Source: Candidatus Saccharimonadota bacterium (lineage in GTDB: Bacteria; Patescibacteria; Saccharimonadia; Saccharimonadales; UBA4665). Taken from it: a DNA stretch of 12,950 nucleotides. The stretch lies in contig JAGOTO010000003.1 of assembly GCA_018061705.1 (NCBI GenBank), positions 1 to 12,950 on the forward strand, read 5' to 3'. Positions 1-6,800 of the stretch are shown one piece after another. Each line of letters begins with the position of its first letter. Position 1 is the stretch's first letter. The position numbers and the translations under genes are program-made. Under the pieces are notes generated by a model that saw only the letters and a program-made list of their open reading frames with translations, made no database searches and was not told where the DNA came from.

Positions 1-2
1 AT

Positions 3-71
3 CCAGGCGCGCTGTATGTGGGCGGGGTGGATTGGGCCAATGCGATGATTGTGCTCGCAATCAGGATTTAA
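3..71 (+). CDS. 3' end of an unidentified gene upstream of tsf (5' partial)
   Basis: An open frame enters from the left edge and ends with TAA 22 nt before the tsf start, on the same strand and without a terminator between, so the two are probably co-transcribed. Only 22 codons are visible. They begin Pro-Gly-Ala-Leu and end Leu-Ala-Ile-Arg-Ile, with GGVDWANAM in the middle. The usual gene before tsf is rpsB, but this tail does not look like a ribosomal protein S2 C-terminus. The pattern PG-x-GGVD-x-ANA-x-LA-x-RI faintly recalls the C-terminal part of PurE-type AIR carboxylases; that is a guess from a very short stretch. Confidence 0.5.
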   Translation, partial: PGALYVGGVDWANAMIVLAIRI

Positions 72-93
72 AACTTAAGGAGATACAACAACT

Positions 94-687
94 ATGGCTA
101 TTTCAATTGAGGATATAAAACGACTACGAGAACTGACGGGGGTTGGCATGACCGATGCAAAGCAAGCTCTCGATGCTACTGATGGCGACTTTGACGCTGC
201 GCTCAAAGAAATGCGTCAAAAGGGCTTGACCAAGGCTGAGAAGAGAGGTGAGCGAGAGGCAAGGCAGGGCATTATAGGCACATATAACCACGATGGTCGC
301 ATAGGCGTCATTGTCGAGGTAAACTGCGAGACAGATTTTGTAGCACGAAATGACATATTTAAAGATCTCGTCAAAGATGTTGCTATGCACGTTGCGGCAA
401 GCAATCCAGTGTATGTTCAATCGAGTGATATTCCTGCCGAAGACCGTGATTCCAAGCGGCAAGAACTCCTAGCGAGTGATGCGCTAAAGGGCAAACCAGC
501 AGAGATGGCCGAAAAGATTGTCGAAGGCCAGCTGAGCAAATATTTTTCAGAACAGTGTTTGCTCGACCAGCCTTTCATCAAAAATCCAGACCAAACCGTC
601 GGTGATTATGTGAAAGAGCACAACGCAAAACTTGGTGAAAACATCGTTATTCGGCGTTTTAGCCGCATCGGCCTCGGCGAAAAGTAG
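94..687 (+). CDS. tsf: Translation elongation factor Ts (EF-Ts), short form
   Basis: EF-Ts is the cytosolic nucleotide exchange factor that recycles EF-Tu-GDP to EF-Tu-GTP. The N-terminal UBA-like domain (about residues 4-40) carries the family signature LRELTGVGMTDAKQALD. The EF-Tu contact motif TDFVARND lies at residues 80-87, nearly the same position as in E. coli. At 197 aa it is close to the Thermus short form and much shorter than the roughly 283-aa E. coli protein, so it has one core subdomain instead of two. A good ribosome binding site AAGGAG (77-82) lies 11 nt before the ATG. No promoter is visible between it and the upstream gene, so it is probably expressed with that gene. Confidence 0.97.
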   Translation: MAISIEDIKRLRELTGVGMTDAKQALDATDGDFDAALKEMRQKGLTKAEKRGEREARQGIIGTYNHDGRIGVIVEVNCETDFVARNDIFKDLVKDVAMHVAASNPVYVQSSDIPAEDRDSKRQELLASDALKGKPAEMAEKIVEGQLSKYFSEQCLLDQPFIKNPDQTVGDYVKEHNAKLGENIVIRRFSRIGLGEK

Positions 688-793
688 CACGGTTGGTGGT
701 ATCAGACGATACTCGTTAGGAGCGATACTGACTAAGGGCGCAGCATTGAGCGCTTGGTGACTAGCCGAAATCGCAGTGGAATTGACGAGCCAC

Positions 794-822
794 TTGCATA
801 CTGTATTGTTTTGTGATACAGT
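794..822 (+). promoter_or_regulatory. Promoter of the metalloprotease-like gene
   Basis: TTGCAT (794-799) and TACAGT (817-822) are separated by 17 bp, a normal sigma-70-type spacing. Transcription would begin near 829, leaving an A-rich leader of about 30 nt with no strong Shine-Dalgarno before the ATG at 859. The -10 box lies inside the right arm of an inverted repeat listed separately, which suggests control by a DNA-binding protein. The rest of the 171-bp gap after tsf holds only a short direct repeat CGATACT (707-713 and 723-729) and no clear terminator. Confidence 0.5.
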
Positions 823-823
823 A
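799..823. promoter_or_regulatory. Perfect inverted repeat overlapping a promoter (operator candidate)
   Basis: TACTGTAT (799-806) and ATACAGTA (816-823) are exact 8-bp reverse complements separated by 9 bp. The repeat fills the spacer and -10 region of the promoter at 794-822, where a bound dimer would block RNA polymerase. The half-sites CTGTAT/ATACAG match those of the E. coli LexA box, but CTG and CAG are 15 bp apart here instead of 10. A canonical SOS box is therefore not supported. A short RNA hairpin is unlikely because most of the repeat lies upstream of the expected transcription start. Confidence 0.5.
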
Positions 824-858
824 GTGTTGATTCCACAAACCTAAAAATAAAGAAAAAA

Positions 859-2313
859 ATGTCAGAATTCCCAGCTATCCAACAAGGTGTTGTTGCCAAC
901 TTACCATTGGAGATGCCCACCGAATCCGATCCTGTGGCTGCGATTTTGCAAGCGATAAAAACTCAAGATCAGTGGGAACATACACAGACGGGGCGGCGGG
1001 CACCTGAACTTACCGGCGATATCTCGTACATACCTTTTCGATTTACTGATTCGGGCACTGTTGGTCTGGGCTCGCACGAAACGGCATTCGGGAATCAAGC
1101 ACTTTTGGGGTATGGGTATTGCAGAGCCATTGACGTCAGGGAGAATGGTGGTGATTCAATATCTCCGAGTGACGAAGACATCAGACTAGCACTTAGATTG
1201 TCTCTTCTCGAGGTTCGATCATTCCTTGCAACTTCAGATCCAGCTGAACAGGCTTATATAGCCAAGAAGCTATTCGAGGCAGAGCCACTGCCTGCTAGTT
1301 TGGCGGAAGAGCTGGGGGGGGCAGTCGGTGGCGTGGAGCGCCTCAAGCTGCTAAATACGCGTAGTCCAGAGGGAAGTTCTGTGGTTAGCGACGAAACGAT
1401 CATTAAGCTGCTGGCATGGCATAATGCACGAACGATAGATCGCCAAAAGGCCTACGAGAAAGTCATACAGCCTTTGCGAGAGCGGTATATCGAGCGGCTG
1501 CAATGGGCAGAGGATGAGGGCTGGCTCGACAGGGGGACTATCACGCCCGAGCGACTTGAGCGTATTCGAAATATTAGTGTATATATTGATGATGATCTAG
1601 ATTTTCAACCCGAGCGTAATTTTCCCGGAGCTAGTGCGTACGCAGTGATAGAAAGAAATGTTCCATCATACATACTAATAAAAAGAGTAGAGATTCTCAC
1701 AAAAGCACAAATCGAGGCTATCTTTACACACGAAATGACCCACATCGTTACGGGGTTCTCGTCAAATGATGTCGTTACGGGTACCTCGTCATCTCAAGAA
1801 ACAAATCTGTATGGCCTGAGAAGACTATTCAAAGACAGTAGCAGTGGCGAGCTGGCAACTTTTGTAAATGAGGCTGCTACTGATTATTTTACGCTCGCAC
1901 TGTTGAATAGGGGCATCGATAGAGTGAATCTCCATCATTTCTTGATGCTCCCGGATGCAGTAAAGCCAGTAGGCTATCTTGAGGGGATATATTTTTTGAA
2001 GAAGCTCCCGATAGACCCCATACTCTACTTCAGGGCGTTGTTTGAGGATCACCCGGGGGAATCAGCAGATGATTCTTTGCGGAATGAGCTGCAGGGCCAA
2101 GCCGATCCGGCCAAAACTCCCATGTATGGCCCATACGTCTTACAGCTGCGCAGTGAGTTATCGGAGATATTCTCTGGAGTTGAAGCAGAACGGCTCGTCG
2201 AAATTTTCCATCAGCATAAAGGTAATATTTTGGGAGCCGCCATACGGTTACATCAGATTGTTCGGCGAAGCCAAAGACCACAGGGTCAAGAACAGGGTCA
2301 CGAAAAACATTGA
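859..2313 (+). CDS. Unrecognised protein with thermolysin-like zinc metalloprotease motifs
   Basis: A 484-aa protein that I cannot place in a named family. The visible motifs are HEMTH at residues 291-295 and NEAATD at 337-342, which resemble the HELTH and NEAISD signatures of thermolysin-type gluzincins. H291 and H295 would bind zinc, E292 would be catalytic and E338 the third ligand. The 43-residue gap between H295 and E338 is about twice that of thermolysin, so this is at most a distant relative. There is no signal peptide or clear membrane segment, so a cytoplasmic location is likely. Residues 185-250 are charged and probably helical, and the C-terminus is rich in Gln, Arg and His. The first ATG is used; the ribosome binding site is weak (A-rich). 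It has its own promoter after tsf and is followed by another promoter at its stop codon. Its coding status is clear from length and composition; the enzymatic role is inferred. Confidence 0.85.
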   Translation: MSEFPAIQQGVVANLPLEMPTESDPVAAILQAIKTQDQWEHTQTGRRAPELTGDISYIPFRFTDSGTVGLGSHETAFGNQALLGYGYCRAIDVRENGGDSISPSDEDIRLALRLSLLEVRSFLATSDPAEQAYIAKKLFEAEPLPASLAEELGGAVGGVERLKLLNTRSPEGSSVVSDETIIKLLAWHNARTIDRQKAYEKVIQPLRERYIERLQWAEDEGWLDRGTITPERLERIRNISVYIDDDLDFQPERNFPGASAYAVIERNVPSYILIKRVEILTKAQIEAIFTHEMTHIVTGFSSNDVVTGTSSSQETNLYGLRRLFKDSSSGELATFVNEAATDYFTLALLNRGIDRVNLHHFLMLPDAVKPVGYLEGIYFLKKLPIDPILYFRALFEDHPGESADDSLRNELQGQADPAKTPMYGPYVLQLRSELSEIFSGVEAERLVEIFHQHKGNILGAAIRLHQIVRRSQRPQGQEQGHEKH

Positions 2314-2338
2314 CAATATGCTGATAGTGTGCTACAAT
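2310..2338 (+). promoter_or_regulatory. Consensus promoter of the 161-aa orphan gene
   Basis: A full TTGACA (2310-2315), a 17-bp spacer and TACAAT (2333-2338) preceded by TGC (extended -10 element) form the best promoter in the window. The -35 box overlaps the TGA stop of the upstream gene. The start would be near 2345, giving a leader of about 33 nt. Only a weak purine stretch (AAGAAAG, 2365-2371) precedes the ATG at 2378, so transcription looks strong but translation initiation looks modest. Confidence 0.75.
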
Positions 2339-2377
2339 CATACATAGTTCGATTGTCAAATCTAAGAAAGAAATAAC

Positions 2378-2863
2378 ATGCCACATAAATCACCATCACC
2401 CGAAACCATGCCAGGAACAGAATTATCTATCACGCAGGGTGTGCCTTTCCCCGGTGGGTCAGCAGAGCAGATCTCTGCAATAACCGAAGAGCGGCCAGGT
2501 CGCGGGGCCGCGCTGCGAGGGATGATCAATGGCGCGCGAGGCGCCGCCCAAGAGGGATGGCAGAATGCCCACGACATATGGAATACCATTCCTCCAGAAG
2601 GCCAGGCAATCATACATGCCGCTGGCCGGGGAACTCTCGCTGGTGTAGCGGATGAGTTCAAACGAACTCGCGAAGACCAGAAGCCGGCTACTCTAGTTGG
2701 ACTTGTTGGGGCTGCGACTCGGGGAGCGGCAACAGGCGCAAAAGATGTCGCGATCGAAAATGGAACTCTGACGCCAGAGCAGGTTCGACGAGCCGAACAG
2801 GCTACGTATGTAGTACGTGCAATCACGAGAGCAAGACAATCTTCGCATCCGACAACAGTCTAG
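2378..2863 (+). CDS. Hypothetical Ala/Gly-rich protein, 161 aa
   Basis: I do not recognise this protein. The first 35 residues are Pro/Ser/Thr-rich and probably disordered. The rest is rich in Ala, Gly, Arg and Glu with small-residue helical stretches such as RGAALRGMINGARGAAQEGW (about 47-66) and LVGAATRGAATGAKD (about 109-123), which recall glycine-zipper or amphipathic helices. No segment is hydrophobic enough to be a sure transmembrane helix, no signal peptide is seen, and there is no catalytic motif. There are no cysteines. Like the metalloprotease-like gene before it, it sits between tsf and frr, where most bacteria have only pyrH, and it has its own strong promoter. The two may form an accessory pair, but nothing in the sequence proves a functional link. 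An overlapping opposite-strand frame was judged a shadow. Confidence 0.75.
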   Translation: MPHKSPSPETMPGTELSITQGVPFPGGSAEQISAITEERPGRGAALRGMINGARGAAQEGWQNAHDIWNTIPPEGQAIIHAAGRGTLAGVADEFKRTREDQKPATLVGLVGAATRGAATGAKDVAIENGTLTPEQVRRAEQATYVVRAITRARQSSHPTTV

Positions 2864-2887
2864 TCGGTTCAGGCTGCGCTGGATAAG

Positions 2888-2908
2888 CCCGCCTAGACAT
2901 TAGGCCGG
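2888..2908. other. Imperfect hairpin in the gap before frr
   Basis: CCCGCCTA and TAGGCCGG pair around the loop GACAT, with one C-C mismatch and 7 paired positions. No T-run follows, so it is not a standard intrinsic terminator. It may still stabilise the 3' end of the preceding mRNA. The remainder of the 141-bp gap holds the frr promoter. Confidence 0.3.
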
Positions 2909-2953
2909 AGCCCTCTCTGCCACACGAGTTCACACTCATCGTTGGAACGCTTG

Positions 2954-2982
2954 TTTCAGCATTCATAAGAGTGATGTATACT
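2954..2982 (+). promoter_or_regulatory. Candidate promoter of frr
   Basis: The -10 box TATACT (2977-2982) is good. At 17 bp upstream the -35 is poor (TTTCAG, 2954-2959). The start near 2989 gives a short leader that contains the ribosome binding site AAAGGA (2994-2999), 5 nt before the frr ATG. This promoter would begin the frr-polyprenyl synthase-rseP-CPBP transcript. Confidence 0.45.
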
Positions 2983-3004
2983 TCATATCGAGTAAAGGAA
3001 TGTC

Positions 3005-3568
3005 ATGAACCCACAAAGCGTAGTTGAAGAATTGAAAAAGAAACTAGCTAGCGCAGTTGAGCATTATCAGGAACAGCTCAAAAGTTTGCGTACAGGCAGG
3101 GCAAGTGCGAGTGTGTTAGATGGTGTTACAGTCGAAGCATACGGTCAGGTCATGCCGCTGAATCAGGTTGCTAATGTGATTGCGCCTGAGGCCCAATTGC
3201 TTCAGATCACTCCGTTTGACCCAGGAAATATCCAGGCAATTGCTGGAGCGATTCGGGACAACCCATCGCTCGGCTTGAACCCAAGTGACGACGGCAGGGT
3301 TATACGGGTGCCAATCCCGGCTTTGACCGAAGAACGCCGCCGTGAGATCGTCAAGCAATTGAGTAGCAAACAGGAAGACGCTATGATTGGCATACGAAAT
3401 CTCCGCCGCGACGCTATGGACGAGACGGATGACGCGAAAAAGGAAAAAATGATCGGGGAAGATGACGCAAAAAGATTGAGCAGTCAAATCGAGGAGCTGG
3501 TTCAAAAGACCCACGGTACTATCGACACCGTGACGAAGGCAAAAGAAGCCGAAATCATGAAAGTATAA
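3005..3568 (+). CDS. frr: Ribosome recycling factor
   Basis: RRF works with EF-G to split the post-termination ribosome and release mRNA and tRNA. The 187-aa length matches the family (E. coli 185 aa). Domain I helix residues include the conserved LKSLRTGRASASVLDGV (about 26-42), then the domain II stretch with PLNQVANV and ITPFDPGNIQAI, and then the C-terminal helices with IPALTEERRREIVK and RNLRRDAMD. The start is fixed by AAAGGA 5 nt upstream. pyrH, the usual upstream neighbour, is absent. The next gene begins 6 nt after the stop, so the two are almost certainly translated from one mRNA. Confidence 0.97.
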   Translation: MNPQSVVEELKKKLASAVEHYQEQLKSLRTGRASASVLDGVTVEAYGQVMPLNQVANVIAPEAQLLQITPFDPGNIQAIAGAIRDNPSLGLNPSDDGRVIRVPIPALTEERRREIVKQLSSKQEDAMIGIRNLRRDAMDETDDAKKEKMIGEDDAKRLSSQIEELVQKTHGTIDTVTKAKEAEIMKV

Positions 3569-3574
3569 AGTGAG

Positions 3575-4651
3575 ATGGTGGATGCCCCGTCCTTTCTGAC
3601 GACTTATAGCGCGTCGATAAGGGATTTGATGAATCGTGAGTTGGCCGGCGCCCGTCGTCGGCTACCGATCACGCTATCAACAGATCAAGCCTGGGCACTC
3701 GATGCACTTGAAGAGTTGACGCAACGCCCCAGCAAAATGCTAAGAGGTTGCTTGGCAGCAGCGGCATATGATAGCTGTTCAGGAAAACGCATGGGGCAGG
3801 CTGGTCTGCAGCTCGCGGTAGCACTCGAGCTCATGCAGACCTATCTGCTAATTATTGATGATGTGATGGATGTTTCAGAGCAGCGCCGTGGTCAAGCGAC
3901 ACTTCACGAGACGTACAGAACTTTTCATCATTTTGGTCGCCATGATGCAAATATGTCGGCGTTAACTATCGGACTGTACACACAGCATGTCGCTGCTGAG
4001 GTGCTGGCAAATATTGATGCTCCTGCAAGCGAACTATCGCAGACACAGGCGATTGTGCATAAAAACTTAGAGATAACTGGTCTCGGCCAACTGCAAGACA
4101 TTGCCTCTCGATGGGTTGACGACAGCGAAGGTGAATTTGAATCAGGATTATACGAGCAGAAAACGGGCTATTACACCTTTGTCAATCCAATCGAAGCGGG
4201 TTTAGTATTGGCCGGAGGACATGATGTCATCGATGACTGCCGTACCTTTGGTCTCCCTGCCGGGGTGGCATACCAGATGTACAATGACAGTCTTGGTGTG
4301 TTTGACAGTGATATCGATGACCCGTCGGCAGCAGTGCCAGATGATATCCGCGGGAGAAAATATACCGTTCTTGTGCACAGTCTTGTGCAGACATGTAGCG
4401 AGTCGGAGCGCAGCGAATTGCGCGGTATCTTCAGGAAGCGGAGCGTATCTGACACGGACGCATTGCGCATCATCCAGCTTATGCGTCAGCACCACATAGA
4501 CGACATAAATCGACAGCAGATTCAGGCTTATGTCGATCAGGCTAAACAGGCTGCCATGAACGCTCATAGTTGGGATCAGCTGTTTGCAAGAGAGCTAGGC
4601 AGTATTGTCGACTGGTTGACTGGGGCGATGCATTCGGATCTGCTAAAATAG
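3575..4651 (+). CDS. Polyprenyl (short-chain isoprenyl) diphosphate synthase
   Basis: A trans-isoprenyl diphosphate synthase of 358 aa, expected to condense IPP with an allylic diphosphate (farnesyl, geranylgeranyl or longer product). The first Asp-rich motif is DDVMD at residues 95-99, followed by the Arg-containing stretch EQRRGQATLHE. The substrate-binding K and R occur in PSKMLRG (about 51-57). The second Asp-rich region is YQMYNDSLGVFDSD (233-246), where the usual first Asp is Asn237; D238 and the following GRKYTVLV lysine region are kept. Product length cannot be read safely from the sequence. It starts 6 nt after frr, probably by translational coupling, since only a weak GTGAG precedes the ATG. 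It occupies the slot where many bacteria carry uppS and cdsA between frr and rseP. Confidence 0.9.
   Translation: MVDAPSFLTTYSASIRDLMNRELAGARRRLPITLSTDQAWALDALEELTQRPSKMLRGCLAAAAYDSCSGKRMGQAGLQLAVALELMQTYLLIIDDVMDVSEQRRGQATLHETYRTFHHFGRHDANMSALTIGLYTQHVAAEVLANIDAPASELSQTQAIVHKNLEITGLGQLQDIASRWVDDSEGEFESGLYEQKTGYYTFVNPIEAGLVLAGGHDVIDDCRTFGLPAGVAYQMYNDSLGVFDSDIDDPSAAVPDDIRGRKYTVLVHSLVQTCSESERSELRGIFRKRSVSDTDALRIIQLMRQHHIDDINRQQIQAYVDQAKQAAMNAHSWDQLFARELGSIVDWLTGAMHSDLLK
4641..4649 (+). promoter_or_regulatory. Possible extended -10 promoter ahead of rseP
   Basis: TGC followed by TAAAAT lies at the very end of the polyprenyl synthase gene. No -35 box stands at the right distance (TTGACT at 4616-4621 is 22 bp away). 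It could add an internal start for rseP, but chance occurrence is possible. Confidence 0.25.
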
Positions 4652-4683
4652 ATATTGAGTCAATGTCCAAATAAAGGGGGAAC

Positions 4684-5841
4684 ATGCTGCTAGCTATCGG
4701 ACTAATACTATTTTTATTGCTCATAATAACTCACGAAATGGGGCATTTCATTGCTGCAAAGCGCAATGGTGTTGAGCCAGAAGAGTTTGGTATATTTTTT
4801 CCACCAAAACTGTGGGGCAAAAAAATGAAAGGTGGTTGGGAGTTTACTATCAACGCACTCCCCCTCGGAGGTTTTGTAAAGCTCAAGGGCGAGCACGATA
4901 GTGACACGGAAAAGGGGAGCTTTGGGGCTGCTTCCGACGCGGCAAAGGCAAAAATTATGCTCGCCGGAGTTGCAGTAAATTTTGTCACCGCCTTTGTGCT
5001 GTTTACTTTCCTTGCCCTTGTCGGGATGCCTAAAATCATCGAAAATCAATTTACTGTCGTATCTGATACCAACGTTGTAAAACAAGAAACTTTGGTGGGC
5101 TATGTTGACGAGAAATCACCGGCTGCTGCGGGTGGTATAAAACAGAGGGATAGGCTGGTTAGTATCAGTAATGCGACTCAAACCGTTCGTCTTGACGGAG
5201 AAACGTTGAGCAAAGTTACACAAAATTTTGCTGGTCAGAAAGTAACGGTGGCATACGAGAGGTCGGGTGATCTTCGGTCTACCACTGTACAACTACGGGA
5301 CAAAAAAACCGTACAAGAAAGTGCCAAGACAGAAAATCCTGTCGGATATCTTGGGGTCGTTCCTCAACAGATATCGATTCAGCGCTCCACCTGGTCCGCC
5401 CCAGTCGTGGCTGCAGGGCTCAGTGCTCAGATCACCAAGCTCACCTTCATTGGGATCGGGAAGGCGCTACAGGGGCTAGGGGGGATTATTGCTGGTGGAA
5501 TCACCGGCAACACAGCAGCTCGCCAGAATGCTCAAGTGGAGGCGAGCAGTCAAGTGTCGGGGCCGTTGGGCATCTTCTTTGTGCTTAAGGATGGGAGTAG
5601 TCTCGGGTGGCTGTTTATGCTTTTTATCGTCGCGATCATTTCACTGACACTTGCTATCATGAACGTTTTGCCTATACCGGCTCTCGATGGCGGGCGGCTA
5701 TACATGATGCTTGCGAGCCGACTCACTAAAGAAAAACGTCTGACACCTGCCATGGAAGAGCGAATCGTCATGTCGAGCTTCCTGTTGCTGCTTGGACTTA
5801 TTGCACTAATCACCGTCGTTGATGTTAAGCGGTTTTTCTAA
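4684..5841 (+). CDS. rseP: RseP-type site-2 intramembrane metalloprotease (M50B)
   Basis: A membrane zinc protease that cuts transmembrane segments of substrates such as anti-sigma factors or signal-peptide remnants. The zinc motif HEMGH lies at residues 17-21 in the first membrane helix and the third-ligand motif LDG at 334-336 within NVLPIPALDGG. Membrane segments are near 1-16, 93-120, 305-331 and 362-381. A single PDZ domain spans about 135-210 (YVDEKSPAAAGGIKQRDRL), whereas E. coli RseP has two. Its 385 aa fits one-PDZ RseP/YluC proteins. AAAGGGGG lies 3 nt before the ATG, a close but strong ribosome binding site. The 3' end overlaps the next gene. Confidence 0.95.
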   Translation: MLLAIGLILFLLLIITHEMGHFIAAKRNGVEPEEFGIFFPPKLWGKKMKGGWEFTINALPLGGFVKLKGEHDSDTEKGSFGAASDAAKAKIMLAGVAVNFVTAFVLFTFLALVGMPKIIENQFTVVSDTNVVKQETLVGYVDEKSPAAAGGIKQRDRLVSISNATQTVRLDGETLSKVTQNFAGQKVTVAYERSGDLRSTTVQLRDKKTVQESAKTENPVGYLGVVPQQISIQRSTWSAPVVAAGLSAQITKLTFIGIGKALQGLGGIIAGGITGNTAARQNAQVEASSQVSGPLGIFFVLKDGSSLGWLFMLFIVAIISLTLAIMNVLPIPALDGGRLYMMLASRLTKEKRLTPAMEERIVMSSFLLLLGLIALITVVDVKRFF

Positions 5842-6688
5842 GCGTCGCGGGGTGAGCGAAGCCGACAAGCTCCAGCCGGGTAGTACTTCGGTTCTGTCGG
5901 TTGACGGGGGCCACTCTGCGGTCGATCGTAGCGTAGTGGGCTCAGACTCGGTATCGACAGCATGGGGGCCGGTGGCTGGGATTTTTTGGGCGATTGGTAT
6001 ATTTGTTGGAGTTCAGTTTGTTGTCGCCCTGCTTGCGTTTGCGGCTCTGAGAGCCTACGGCGTTGACGAAGGCCGGATTGATACGATTCTAACCTCATCT
6101 GTAGCTGCTCAGTTTCTATATATCTTTCTCATTGAGTCAGTAACTGTTGCGGGGATCTTGCTGTATGTGCGCCACAAGAAAGGTACGCTTGCTCAACTCG
6201 GTCTGACTCGGATAAGCTTGCGGCATATTTGGCTAGCGCTGGCTGGGTTTGCTGTGTATTTTATCGCCTATGTCGTCATTGCGAGTCTGGCAAGTTCGCT
6301 CGTACCCTCTCTCGACACAGAGCAAGAGCAAGATATTGGATTTGACAATGCCATAACAACGCTACAGCTCCTCCTCACATTTTGTAGTCTTGCGGTGTTA
6401 CCTCCTTTGGCCGAGGAGATCGTGTTTCGGGGATTTATGTTTGGGGGGCTTCGACGGGCCTGGAAATTTATGCCGGCTGCAATAGTGACCAGTCTGTTAT
6501 TTGCGGCTGGGCATCTTTTTGGGGGCTATAGCGATGAGCCACTTCTCTGGATCGCTGCTCTGGATACCTTCGTCTTGTCGATGGTTCTGTGCCATTTGCG
6601 AGAAAAGTCTGGCAGCCTGTGGCCGAGTATATTTGTGCATGCTATCAAAAACAGCCTTGCGTTTTCGGTGTTATTTTTACTAAATTAA
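5822..6688 (+). CDS. CPBP-family (Abi/CAAX-type) intramembrane metalloprotease
   Basis: A polytopic membrane protein of about 288 aa with all three motifs of the CPBP family: EEIVFR at residues 198-203, FAAGH at 227-231 and HAIKN at 273-277. These supply the catalytic glutamates and metal-binding histidines. The first 40 residues are polar and likely cytoplasmic; several membrane helices follow from about residue 45 (AGIFWAIGIFVGVQFVVALL). The start is uncertain: ATG at 5822 is chosen, with TTG at 5819 and GTG at 5852 as alternatives, and none has a clear ribosome binding site. With the ATG the gene overlaps rseP by 20 nt, so translation is probably coupled to it. CPBP proteins include CAAX-prenyl proteases, bacteriocin-immunity proteins and regulators; the substrate here cannot be read. 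Confidence 0.9.
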   Translation: MLSGFSKRRGVSEADKLQPGSTSVLSVDGGHSAVDRSVVGSDSVSTAWGPVAGIFWAIGIFVGVQFVVALLAFAALRAYGVDEGRIDTILTSSVAAQFLYIFLIESVTVAGILLYVRHKKGTLAQLGLTRISLRHIWLALAGFAVYFIAYVVIASLASSLVPSLDTEQEQDIGFDNAITTLQLLLTFCSLAVLPPLAEEIVFRGFMFGGLRRAWKFMPAAIVTSLLFAAGHLFGGYSDEPLLWIAALDTFVLSMVLCHLREKSGSLWPSIFVHAIKNSLAFSVLFLLN

Positions 6689-6690
6689 GG

Positions 6691-6696
6691 TACAAT
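6691..6696 (+). promoter_or_regulatory. Possible -10 box upstream of proS
   Basis: TACAAT begins 2 nt after the stop codon of the CPBP gene. No convincing -35 box or extended -10 is present. An initiation point near 6703 would coincide with an ATG at 6704 or give a leader of about 98 nt for proS. Confidence 0.35.
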
Positions 6697-6800
6697 TGTC
6701 TCGATGAGAGAGCTGGGCCAGCAGATAGTTTATCGTGCAAGGCCGATGCACTCAGAATGCGACATCACACTGACCTTTACTCAGACTAAAGAAGGAAGTT
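6697..6800 (+). other. Leader/intergenic region of proS
   Basis: About 100 nt without a clear gene. It holds a small hairpin, GTGCA (6735-6739) and TGCAC (6747-6751) around a 7-nt loop, and the proS ribosome binding site AAGGAAG (6792-6798). A 68-codon frame starting at ATG 6704 runs 110 nt into proS in another frame; it has no ribosome binding site and no recognisable product. I see no T-box specifier or terminator-antiterminator pair. Confidence 0.35.

Noticed and set aside
3..71. C-terminus of ribosomal protein S2 (rpsB)
   Set aside because: Expected from gene order, but the visible tail is hydrophobic and ends LAIRI, unlike S2 C-termini.
799..823. Canonical LexA SOS box
   Set aside because: The half-sites match, but the CTG to CAG distance is 15 bp, not the 10 bp required for the E. 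coli-type box.
2362..2826. 154-codon minus-strand frame opposite the 161-aa orphan
   Set aside because: The plus-strand frame has a consensus promoter directly upstream and fits the gap. The minus frame has Ser/Pro/Arg-rich shadow composition and no promoter or ribosome binding site.
2888..2908. Intrinsic terminator of the 161-aa gene
   Set aside because: The hairpin has a mismatch and is followed by AGCCCTCTC with no T-run.
6697..6800. T-box riboswitch in the proS leader
   Set aside because: The leader is only about 100 nt and contains no T-box sequence, specifier stem or terminator. Only a 5-bp hairpin is seen.
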